Of a DNA stretch of 36,907 nucleotides, positions 9,205 to 16,440 are shown one piece after another. The number at the start of each line of letters is the position of its first letter. Position 1 is the stretch's first letter. The position numbers and the translations under genes are program-made. Origin of the DNA: Candidatus Dechloromonas phosphoritropha (GTDB taxonomy: Bacteria > Pseudomonadota > Gammaproteobacteria > Burkholderiales > Rhodocyclaceae); assembly GCA_016722705.1 (NCBI GenBank), contig JADKGN010000006.1:1-36907 (forward strand). The letters are read 5' to 3'. The notes beneath the pieces are model-generated. The model did no database searches and was not told where the DNA came from. It was given only the letters and a program-made list of their open reading frames with translations.

Positions 9205-10295
9205 TCGGCCTTGAAGATCGCCAAGCCTTGGCCCAAGACATCCATACCGCCCATGTCGCCGGTGCTCGGCTCAGGCTTGCCTGCGCGAGGTAGCCGGCAT
9301 CGAGTTACGCACCTTGCAACGCTGGAAAGCCATTGAGGGCGGCATCTGCGCAGATCGCCGGCCCTTGTCCATGCGCCCGACGCCCAGGCACGCGCTCAGT
9401 GAGGCCGAACGCACGCAGGTGCTTGCCGTGGCCAACGAGCCACGCTTTGCGGCCGTGCCGCCAGCGCGCATGGTGCCGATGCTGGCTGATGAAGGGATTT
9501 ACCTGGCCAGCGAATCCACCTTCAGCCGAGTGCTGCGTGAGCACGGTCAAACCACCCTCCGAGGACGGGCCAAGGCGCCTAGGCAACAGCGAGTGCCGAC
9601 CACGCACATTGCCACCACGCCGCGCCAGGTGTGGTGCTGGGACATGACTTATCTGCCAGGCAAGGTTAAGGGGCACTGGTTTCACCTTTATCTCATCCTC
9701 GACCTGTATAGCCGCAAGATTGTCGGCTGGGGAGGTGCACGGCAGCGATCACGCCGACCATGCCGCGCATCTGGTGCGCCGTACGGCGCTCGCCGAGGGG
9801 ATTGCCGCACTCGCGACCAAGCCTGTTCTGCACGGCGACAACGGCTCGACGCTCAAGGCCACGACGGTGCTGGCGATGCTCAACTGGCTGGGAGTCAGGC
9901 CCTCGTATTCTCGACCCCGAGTCAGTGATGACAATGCTTACGCGGAATCGCTGTTTCGGACGGCCAAATACCGCCCTGAGTTTCCTGCTAACGGCTTTGC
10001 CGAGCTCAACGACGCCAGGACCTGGGCAGTCAGCTTCGTGCACTGGTACAACGTCGAGCATCGGCACAGTGGCATTCGTTATGTCAGCCCAGCCCAGCGC
10101 CATGCCGGCGAGGATCTCGCCATTCTCGCGGCCCGACATGCCGTCTATACCTCAGCGCGTGATCTCAACCCGGCGCGCTGGACTGGTCAGACACGAAATT
10201 GGACGCCGGTCGGTGTAGTGACCCTCAATCCAGAACGCGATTGCATCGCCAACGCGCATCTGGAAGACAAGCTTATTCCGCCATTGGCTGCATGA
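9201..10295 (+). CDS. IS3-family OrfB transposase (rve core), two frameshifts
   Basis: The catalytic part of the IS3 transposase, with an integrase-like DDE fold. After a short start (MIGLEDRQALAQDIH) and a slip near 9285, the long frame reads VAGIELRTLQRWK and then the catalytic segment WCWDMTYLPG (first D near 9640). A second slip near 9735 leads to PVLHGDNGSTLKA (second D near 9838) and DDNAYAESLFRTAKYRP (E near 9950). It ends with VHWYNVEHRHSGIRYVSP, typical of the family. Length is about 365 residues. The start overlaps the orfA stop. Confidence 0.88.
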
Positions 10296-10318
10296 CCGAG
10301 GCGACAACTATCTTGACG
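10295..10318 (-). repeat. IS3 right inverted repeat
   Basis: Read inward on the - strand it begins CGTCAAGATAGTTGTCGCCT. It starts at the last base of the orfB stop codon. Confidence 0.85.
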
Positions 10319-10405
10319 CGCGCCGGTAGTCGTACGCCGGATGGTTATCATAATTGAGACCTTGATCGGCCAAACACCCGTCATTGGTTCCGATGTAGAG
10401 ACCCC
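10319..10405 (-). pseudogene. M23-like secreted peptidase, second fragment (catalytic start)
   Basis: Translated on the - strand this segment reads GLYIGTNDGCLADQGLNY followed by DNHPAYDYRRA. The H-x3-D in NHPAYD is the zinc-ligand motif of lysostaphin-type (M23) endopeptidases that cut peptidoglycan cross-links. Its left end is cut by the IS3 element, and the remaining catalytic HxH part is not found beyond that element. It continues the gene whose N-terminal part lies at 12024-12351. Joining base 12024 directly to 10405 gives an open frame (SLLI then RGLYIGT). Confidence 0.65.
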
Positions 10406-10428
10406 TAAGCCGGACGAGCCGGAACCAA
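10384..10428. repeat. 9-bp inverted repeat spanning the left end of the unclassified element
   Basis: TTGGTTCCG at 10384-10392 pairs with CGGAACCAA at 10420-10428. The left arm lies in the peptidase gene and the right arm in the element. It could be a target-site preference or chance. Confidence 0.6.
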
Positions 10429-10473
10429 ACAGGTATTACGATAGAAGCCTGACGAATGACCGAGGAGGCGATC

Positions 10474-11712
10474 ATGTTGGCGATGGCTCTGGCGGAACGA
10501 TACGCGACGAACATGCATGGCGTGCTTTCGTGCTTTGACCGGATCATTATCACCGGCACGCTGCCTGGTGCGTGCTACGCGGCAGGAATGACGAGTTATT
10601 TGTACACGCACGGAATTCGGGTATTCGACTACCCGCGATTTGCCGAGCCGCTGCGAGATCGCATTCGTGAGCGTGCGCAGGAGGTGTGTCTGGCGGCGGG
10701 TATTGAAATCGAGCACGTCAGCAAAAGCCATATTCGCAAGGAAGAGTTGGTCGCGCGAGTGCTCGCCGGTCGCGGCGACGCACCGGGTTTGGTGCATGTG
10801 CTCTCGGCCATGGAAGCCTGTCCGAGCTACAAACCGTGGCATGACAAAGGCAGTGGCAAGACTTACCTGCGCCCCGATCAAGGCAAGTGCCTGCACTACT
10901 ACTTCTATTTCATCGACGAGGAACTGGGGTTGTGCTACCTGCGTGTGCCGACGTGGGCACCGTTCGGGTTGCAGTTCTACTGTAATGGTCACAGCGCTCT
11001 GGCAAGAACTCTGACGCGAGAAAGGATCGACTTCCTCCAGCAGGACAACGCCTTCCTGCGTGTCGCCGACATCGCGCAGGCGCAGGCGCTGGCGGATGCG
11101 TTCAGTCCCGACGTACTTCACCCGCGACTGGATCGCTATGCGCAGTGGTTGTGCCCAGTGCTTGACGTCTTTGGATCCTCGTATCACTGGAGCTTGCGCC
11201 AAGTCGAATACTCCACCGACCTGATGTTTCGCAGTGAGCAGATATTGGTTCCACTGTATGACGCCATTTCGCGCCAAGCGGTCTTGGCCGCCAACGCAGA
11301 ACGCGTCTCCAGCTTTCTGGGCAAGAAGGTCACGCCACAACTGGCCCAGGAGATCGGTTCCCGGTTGTCCACCCGTATCGAGGGGCGCTGCATCAAGCAC
11401 ACCATGGGCGCCGCTGGCGTCAAGGTGTATGACAAATTCTCCCGCGTACTGCGGGTCGAAACGACCGTCAATGACGTGAGTTTCTTCAAACACCACCGCA
11501 AGGTGGAACACAAGGACAGGCACGCCACCCGAGAATTGGCGCCCCTGAAGAAGACAATCTATAGCCTGATCGACCTGCGCGACATCCTGCTCGGCTGCAA
11601 CCAACGTTACCTGGCGTTCCTCTCCAGCCTCGATGACCCCAGTGCCGGCGAGCGTGACTTGGAGCGATTGAGCATGCCACGGTTGGGGGCGGCTCCCGGT
11701 GTCAAAGGGTGA
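10474..11712 (+). CDS. Conserved protein of the unclassified element (major part)
   Basis: Function unknown. The ATG at 10474 is chosen because GGAGG lies five bases upstream; the ATG at 10456 in the same frame would add six residues. The 412-residue protein is soluble with no signal peptide. Conserved-looking blocks are VLSCFDRIIITGTLPG (near residue 15), RPDQGKCLHYYFYFIDEE (near 135), CYLRVPTWAPFGLQFYCNGH, HWSLRQVEYSTDLMF, and RIEGRCIKHTMGAAGVK followed by VYDKFSRVLRVETTVNDV (about 300-335). The last block loosely resembles the K-x-YDK...LR-E block of filamentous-phage/plasmid replication initiators. That is a resemblance only. As recalled, homologues continue into the segment encoded at 11709-11987, so the TGA at 11710-11712 may be a frameshift product. 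Confidence 0.6.
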   Translation: MLAMALAERYATNMHGVLSCFDRIIITGTLPGACYAAGMTSYLYTHGIRVFDYPRFAEPLRDRIRERAQEVCLAAGIEIEHVSKSHIRKEELVARVLAGRGDAPGLVHVLSAMEACPSYKPWHDKGSGKTYLRPDQGKCLHYYFYFIDEELGLCYLRVPTWAPFGLQFYCNGHSALARTLTRERIDFLQQDNAFLRVADIAQAQALADAFSPDVLHPRLDRYAQWLCPVLDVFGSSYHWSLRQVEYSTDLMFRSEQILVPLYDAISRQAVLAANAERVSSFLGKKVTPQLAQEIGSRLSTRIEGRCIKHTMGAAGVKVYDKFSRVLRVETTVNDVSFFKHHRKVEHKDRHATRELAPLKKTIYSLIDLRDILLGCNQRYLAFLSSLDDPSAGERDLERLSMPRLGAAPGVKG

Positions 11713-11987
11713 ACTTCTTTGATCCTGCCGAGAAAGCCTTGCTGCAAACCATGCAACGCGGCGAGTTCAACATTCACGGTTGGCGTCGTGCCGATCTTCT
11801 CAGCTATCTGAAGCTCACTCCGTCCGCCATGTCGCGCCAACTTGCCCGACCGCGTACGCTCGGCTTGATCAAGAAAGTCACTCATACCTATCGCTACTAC
11901 CTCACTCGATTGGGACGTTCAGTCGTCGCTGCGGCCTGCTCATTGACCCGCTTCAACATAGTGCCAACCATGGCTTGCGCATCCTGA
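11709..11987 (+). CDS. Winged-helix-like C-terminal part of the element protein
   Basis: A 92-residue frame starting with GTG that overlaps the previous stop (GTGA). It reads NFFDPAEKALLQTMQRGEF, then INIHGWRRADLL-like text, SAMSRQLARPRTLGLIKK and YRYYLTRLGRS. This pattern of helices and a wing (regulator-like, YYLT-x-LG) resembles a winged helix that binds DNA. In homologues as I remember them this domain is the C-terminal end of the preceding protein. A one-base slip in AAAGGGTG near 11705 would fuse them. Independent translation by coupling is the alternative. Confidence 0.55.
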   Translation: MNFFDPAEKALLQTMQRGEFNIHGWRRADLLSYLKLTPSAMSRQLARPRTLGLIKKVTHTYRYYLTRLGRSVVAAACSLTRFNIVPTMACAS

Positions 11988-12023
11988 ATTCTTCTCATGA
12001 TTTGTGATGATTGAACTGGTTAG

Positions 12024-12351
12024 TGATTAATAATGAATCGCTTGCCGGGATTTGGCGAAGACTGGGGTAGCAGCCCTGATTGACCTTCGGTTTCGCTGGA
12101 GTGGCTGCTCCCTCTTCACCAGTGAATGCCGTTACGATGCTGTCTTCGTCATATGGCTTTTCCATATGATGATCCAGAACGGAAGTGATACTGGCAGGCG
12201 TGTAGGCGCCCTTGCTGTACTGGGTCGCACTGCATTTGCCTTGCGCAGCACTTGGACAACTGAGCGGGAAATCCAGGAACGGCGTTGTCGCCCCCTCAGC
12301 GACAGGCGCCACTACGACGATGCATGCGACTCCTAGAAAAATCTTGCGCAT
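12024..12351 (-). pseudogene. M23-like secreted peptidase, N-terminal fragment
   Basis: The ATG at 12349-12351 follows a GGGGTGG ribosome site. It starts MRKIFLGVACIVVVAPVAEG, a clear Sec signal peptide with cleavage near residue 20. The mature part contains GAYTPASITSVLDHHMEKPY and SIVTAFTGEEG, then GCYPSLRQIPASDSLLI, after which the gene is cut by the 1.6-kb element. As written the frame continues a few codons into the element and stops near 11995. Such an N-terminal module followed by an M23 domain suggests a peptidoglycan-active secreted enzyme. It is the last gene of the operon, 31 bp downstream of the lipoprotein gene. Confidence 0.6.
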
Positions 12352-12382
12352 GACCACCCCCGAAAATAATCGATGCGACAAT

Positions 12383-12849
12383 TCAGACGACAGCGAACGG
12401 GGTCTTTGCGGTCTTCGTGTTCTTCCCGTCCGAAATCGTCGTTACCAGGGTGTAGTTCCCCTTCGGGAGATCCTTCGGCAAGCTCACCTTGGCAGTTGAC
12501 GAGACTCAAACGTTCCCCCGCGCGAGACTGCCTGCGGCGCGACCGCCGCACTTTCGACCACCAACTTGTTGCCGCGGTCGTCGTAGCGGTATTTCATCGC
12601 GGCTTCCGCACGGGTCGCGTCTTGCTGGTCCCTGTAATTGCCGATGGCGGCGCCTACCAGCAGGCCTATCAAGGCACCGATCAGAGCGCCTTTCCCCTTG
12701 TTCTTGCTTACGGCGGCACCGAGAGCGGCGCCACTGACGGCACCGATGGCGGCGCCCTGTTGGGTTTGCGTCGCGCCAGTGTTGGCGCATCCTCCGAGTT
12801 GCATAGTAGTGATCGACACAACCAGAATACTTGCGATTACCTTCTTCAT
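12383..12849 (-). CDS. Glycine-zipper outer-membrane lipoprotein, one frameshift
   Basis: The ATG at 12847-12849 is preceded by AGGGAGAG. Residues 1-20 (MKKVIASILVV..., ending MQLGGC) are a lipoprotein signal with lipobox LGGC. A glycine-zipper stretch follows (GAAIGAVSGAALGAAVSK and GALIGALIGLLVGAAIGNY, residues about 32-70), able to insert in or pack on a membrane. A charged segment then reads MKYRYDDRGNKLVVES. In the written frame it stops at 12484. A slip near 12500 instead gives VSLPKDLPKGNYTLVTT and SDGKNTKTAKTPFAVV, ending at 12383. The latter reads as a genuine domain, so the corrected protein has about 155 residues. It is 22 bp downstream of the BON gene, hence probably co-transcribed. 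Confidence 0.75.
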
Positions 12850-12871
12850 GGCTTCTCTCCCTGTAGCTCCA

Positions 12872-14906
12872 TTATTCGACGACAAATATCCGGTCCTTCG
12901 GCATGCCCCTGGCCTGAAAGCGCCGGACGACCTGGAACGCGCGATCCTTCTGTTCGGCGCTGGTCACCGACCCTTTCAAGGTTACCGACAGATCGTCGGC
13001 AACCTGTGCTGTCACGCTGCCCACACCGCCGTTGCGCAGCGCTCGGTTGATCTCACCCTCCAGCTTGGCGGGGTCGATGGTTGCTGCTGTCTGGGGCGGC
13101 TCGGCGATAACCTGGATCGTGTTGCGAACGCCACTCAGTTCAGGCGAGTTGGAAGCGAGAATCTGGGCATCTTCCTTCTCTTTGGCCGTGCCGACCTTGC
13201 CGCGCAGCACTGCGCTTCTGTCCGCGTTGACCTTGACGGAAACACCTGATAGCCCACTGTTCCTTAGCTGCCGGTTGAGGTCCTGCTGGACTCCTGAAGC
13301 ATCGAATGACGGGGCCGGGGGCGCGGCTTGCACAATGGGAGCATCGTTGGGCCCGGAGCGGGCAAGGGGCGCGGCTTGTGCCACATCCAGTCGATCATTC
13401 ACCGCGGCGACGCCCGTCGCCGCTTTCGCAAGCGCGACCACTCTTGCCCTTTGTTCTTCGCTCGTTACCGAGCCGTAAAGCGTCACGACGAGGTCGGCAT
13501 CGGTCGTAGACTGAATCGTCTTGGAAAAACCCGCATCCGCGAGAATCATCGTCACCCCGGCGTCAACCATCTGCCTTGTTGGCGTAGCTTGAATGGAGGC
13601 TGCGGGCGCTAAGGATGCGGGTGAAGTTGGTGGCGCTTCCCCAAACGCCTTTGTTGGCGCGTTACGACCTGTAAGATACCAATACCCTCCGCCGCCAGCC
13701 GCGACCAAGACCGCCACAATACCGGTTGCAATGACGATGTTTGATCTCGATGATGCAGGTTTCGCTCCCCGAATGGGGGTAGCTGCCTGCTGCAGCTGAG
13801 CTGGAGGCGGCTCAGTCACGAGGATGGGTGGTAAAGGCAGCCCTTCGGCTCGGGCAATGTTGGTTTTCTTGGTAGCTGCATCGGCCAGACCCACACCTGT
13901 CGGCTCCTCCGGCCAAAGCCACGCCATCCTTCTTGCAGAATTTTGCAGCAGCCGCATTTGCGGTGCCGCATTTTGGACAAATGACAAGATTGGCGATGGC
14001 CGGGGCCGGGGCCGGTGACGGTGACGGTGACGGTGACGGTGACGGTGACGGAGGCGGTGACGGAGGCGGGTTCATCGGCTGCGGTTCTAGTGCGGTCGCC
14101 TTTTCGCCAGCCAGGGTGGTGACAGGATCGCTGGCTTTGCCAGTGGCGGCCTCAACTGCGGCTAGTGATGGTTCCTGACGCGGCGCGGTAGCGGGGACCG
14201 CACTTGCGGGTGTGCCGCTGTCGAAGCGATAGCCATCTACCTTGCAGAACTTAGCTGCTGGTGCATTTTCCGAACCGCACTGCGGGCATTTCTTGGTCGC
14301 GGGGGCTCCGAGGCGACGGCCGCAAGCGCCGCTGGCGGTGGTTCCTGACGTGGCGCGGCAGCGGGGACCGTACTTGCGGGCGTGCCGCCGTCAAAGCGGT
14401 AGCCATCTACCTTGCAGAACTTCGCTGCCGGTGCATTTTCCGAACCGCATTGCGGGCATTTCTTGGTCGGGGCGGCGCCGAAGCGACGGCCGCAAGCGCC
14501 GCTGGCGGTGGTTCCTGACGTGGCGCGGCAGCGGGGACCGTGCTTGCGGGCGTGCCGCTGTCAAAGCGGTAGCCATCTACCTTGCAGAATTTCGCTGCCG
14601 GTGCATTTTCCGAACCGCATTGCGGGCATTTCTTGGTCGCGGGGGCTCCGAGGCGACGGCCGCAACCACAACAGGCGATGCTTCCTGACGTGGCGCAACA
14701 GCGGGGACCGCACTTGCCGGCGTGTCGCTTTCAAAGCGGTAGCCATCTACCTTGCAGAACTTCGCTGCCGGTGCATTTTCCGAACCGCATTGCGGGCATT
14801 TCTTGGTCGCGGGGGGCTCCGATGTCCTCGCTTCAATCTTCGCTCCGCACTTGGGGCAGAACTTCGGAGTGCCGCTCAGGGCTGCATTGCAATTCGGACA
14901 GCTCAT
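12872..14906 (-). CDS. Multi-zinc-ribbon, transmembrane, triple-BON protein, several frameshifts
   Basis: Function unknown, but the domains are clear. The ATG at 14904-14906 has the ideal site AAGGAGA. A first complete zinc ribbon (SCPNCNAAL, KFCPKCGAK) is followed by four near-identical ribbons (CPQCGSENAPAAKFCKVDG) encoded by 170-bp repeats. Next come a Pro-Ser linker, a sixth ribbon (CPKCGTANAAAAKFCKKDG), one transmembrane helix (IVIATGIVAVLVAAGGGG, near 13715) and three BON domains down to the stop at 12872. BON domains bind phospholipid or envelope components, so the C-terminus is probably periplasmic and the ribbons cytoplasmic. Each 170-bp unit is one base short of 57 codons, and another slip lies near 13905. 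The corrected length is about 680 residues. In the repeated ribbons the fourth Cys is Asp. Confidence 0.75.
14014..14049 (-). repeat. Six tandem GGTGAC hexamers
   Basis: Six perfect copies of a 6-bp unit, read on the - strand as Pro-Ser codons. They form the flexible linker between the zinc-ribbon array and the last ribbon of the BON protein. Being in phase with codons, copy-number change would alter linker length without a frameshift. Confidence 0.9.
14241..14838 (-). repeat. Tandem 170-bp repeats encoding zinc ribbons
   Basis: Units begin at 14241, 14411, 14581 and 14751, exactly 170 bp apart, with only scattered differences. Each encodes one ribbon plus an Ala/Pro-rich linker (TPASxVPAxAPRQE). 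Only the unit nearest the gene start has six G at 14811-14816 and is in frame. The corresponding runs in the others are one base shorter. Confidence 0.9.
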
Positions 14907-14940
14907 GTCTTCTCCTTCTTACCTCGATTGCTGAACGGGA

Positions 14941-15168
14941 TCAATCGGTTGGGATTTTCTGCCCGCATCGAGTGCAGAATTTGGCGGATTCCGAGTTCCC
15001 TTGGCCGCATTCGGAGCAAAAGACCGCCGAGATTCGATTCTGGATTGGCACGAACATATCCGGCACGACCTCATACACTGAGGCAATCTTCCTGGACAGG
15101 ACATACCATCCACCCCGAAGTCCAAGCGCCACAACGACCCCCATGATTATTCCATTTGAACATTGCAT
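14941..15168 (-). CDS. Small single-pass membrane protein with a zinc ribbon
   Basis: A 75-residue protein. An N-terminal hydrophobic helix (GIIMGVVVALGLRGGWYVL, residues about 8-26) is followed by a linker and a canonical C-terminal zinc ribbon, FCSECGQGNSESAKFCTRCG, with all four cysteines. The ATG at 15166-15168 is used; a TTG at 15172-15174, overlapping the previous stop, would add two residues. It lies between two other zinc-ribbon membrane genes, with 34 bp to the BON gene. Intact, with no frameshift. No function can be named. Confidence 0.7.
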   Translation of the reverse strand: MQCSNGIIMGVVVALGLRGGWYVLSRKIASVYEVVPDMFVPIQNRISAVFCSECGQGNSESAKFCTRCGQKIPTD

Positions 15169-15170
15169 AA

Positions 15171-15761
15171 TCAACCCACCCCCTTCGTCGCCGTCATGGA
15201 GACACCGAATTCACAAGTCCCGAATACCGAGCACCGGAGACGGTGTCCGCAGGATTCGCAAAATGTGTCACCCACGTTCACGCCCATGCCACATTGTGGG
15301 CAAAACGAAACTGCATCCCCCATTGCCGGCAGCGATGCTTCGACCATCTGTATGCTTGGAGCGAGTTGCATTGTGTTCGGTGTTGTTGGCGTACTACGTT
15401 CAATGGCTGTTGCGCCGACCACGCCCAGGATTATTGCCAGTAGATGCATGACGGTGGCGATCAGGGGTATGGCGCTCAAACCAGGGAAGAGGTCAAAAAC
15501 TGCTGCCAGGATAGGGAAGATGACTAGCCACATCTTTCCGACATAAGCTCCACGGATCAAGCACAGGAGGCAGAGGATCAGCATCGCGCCCAAGTGCATC
15601 CAGAATGCCGGGGTGACACCTGCCCCCGAAGCGGCAACCACCGCCCCGACTACAGCCGAGTTGGACCCGAGGTAGGGCAAAAAATATGTCGGCAGCATAA
15701 ATATGATGTAGGCAATGACGAATACTGGCGCGTTGCCCAAGGCTTTATTGATGGCGTCCAT
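15171..15761 (-). CDS. Polytopic membrane protein with C-terminal zinc ribbon
   Basis: The start MDAINKALGN at 15759-15761 follows a GAGGGGGG site. The first 130 residues hold about four hydrophobic helices (APVFVIAYIIFMLPTYFL, FWMHLGAMLILCLLCLI, MWLVIFPILAAVFDLFP, LIATVMHLLAIILGVVGA). The C-terminal tail carries FCPQCGMGVNVGDTFCESCG, a four-cysteine zinc ribbon. The protein is intact at 196 residues and I do not recognise the membrane domain. It is the first gene of the five-gene operon; its stop is within a few bases of the next start. Confidence 0.75.
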   Translation of the reverse strand: MDAINKALGNAPVFVIAYIIFMLPTYFLPYLGSNSAVVGAVVAASGAGVTPAFWMHLGAMLILCLLCLIRGAYVGKMWLVIFPILAAVFDLFPGLSAIPLIATVMHLLAIILGVVGATAIERSTPTTPNTMQLAPSIQMVEASLPAMGDAVSFCPQCGMGVNVGDTFCESCGHRLRCSVFGTCEFGVSMTATKGVG

Positions 15762-16334
15762 CGAACCCCCCTCGTTGTTGATCATTGGGACAGTAGGTGT
15801 AGCGTTACGCTGCCCCGATGCGTAATTCCGTGTTCATTCTTAATCAAAGCACTACTATCGAGAGACCTTCCAATGCCCGCGAGTAGCCAAATCTGGCCTC
15901 CCTTTTCAGCCGCATCATGCTCCTACCCCCGCTCACCCCCGGAGTCGGTAACGCTAATTGCCGAGAAGCCGCCCGGCACTCTTCCGACGCAGCTACTTGT
16001 TGACGACATGTCTCATCTACAGTGCATTGTCCAAGAGCAATAGTCATGCCATTGTTATGAACATTAATGTTTTCAATCCCTTGAATCTCGCGGCCAATCT
16101 TGGTCAGCAACCTCTGTAAGATTTTCCGACACATTCCGGCTTTCACCGTCAATCAGAATCACGCCAGTTCTTCCCCATGGTGATCGGGCGCTACCCGTAT
16201 TCACCACATTGCCATAGACAAAGAGTACGCCGCTCCGGCATAAGTTGGGCGCCCCTCTCGTTCCTGTCCGCAGCCGCAAGTCAAAGGGTCTACCATCGAA
16301 ATTATCGCGAATGTGGTAGGCGTATGGAAGGCGC
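15762..16334. other. Operon leader and unassigned sequence
   Basis: About 570 bp without a recognised gene. It must contain the promoter of the zinc-ribbon operon (- strand), but I see no convincing -35/-10 pair. Two weak overlapping - strand frames (about 16335-16073 and 16152-15844) have protein-like stretches (QGIENINVHNNGMTIALG). They match nothing I know and could be one broken gene. Confidence 0.4.
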
Positions 16335-16440
16335 ACGTAATGGCATCGTTGCGGCAAACCTTCACCTCCTGCCCCAATTCGCCAAAGTACTGGACGATGT
16401 TGTAGGTGAAGCTGTCGCAATCATCGATCATCAGCAACGT
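16335..16440 (-). pseudogene. trpG: Anthranilate synthase component II, 5' remnant
   Basis: Reading on the - strand from 16437 gives LLMIDDCDSFTYNIVQYFGE and LGQEVKVCRNDAIT. This is the unmistakable start of the glutamine amidotransferase subunit TrpG/PabA. Similarity ends abruptly near 16335, and the catalytic Cys, His and Glu are absent. The codon where the usual initiator would be (before Leu-Leu-Met-Ile) is ACG, not ATG; an in-frame TTG or a later ATG could serve. GAGGA lies just upstream. It sits 272 bp downstream of the CZB gene in the trpE orientation, so it is the stump of the trp operon, cut off by the accessory region. No trpD or trpC is present. Confidence 0.8.

Larger units (their letters stand above)
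8673..10318 (+). mobile_element. IS3-family insertion sequence
   Basis: A two-gene element (orfA and orfB with a 4-bp overlap, typical of IS3). It is bounded by a 24-bp inverted repeat with three mismatches: 8673-8696 and 10295-10318, both containing ATAGTTGTCGCCTCG. No 3-4-bp target duplication is visible, and the two flanks do not belong to the same gene, so a rearrangement through this copy is likely. orfA and orfB both need frameshift correction. Confidence 0.85.
10406..12023 (+). mobile_element. Unclassified insertion of about 1.6 kb inside the peptidase gene
   Basis: The boundaries come from reconstruction. Removing this segment joins the two halves of the - strand peptidase gene in frame. 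The ends begin TAAGCC (or CTAAGCC) at the left and, read inward from the right, CTAACC. There is no long terminal inverted repeat and no clear target duplication. It carries one long gene (with a short overlapping second part) and no recognised IS transposase. The lack of inverted repeats and duplication is compatible with a single-strand/HUH-like or other unusual mechanism, but that is inference. The protein family is one I recall as occurring in many copies, often with automatic names such as MarR-family regulator. Confidence 0.5.

Noticed and set aside
14014..14049. Short tandem repeats as a possible CRISPR array
   Set aside because: Six 6-bp units without spacers, in phase with a Pro-Ser linker; no cas genes anywhere in the window.
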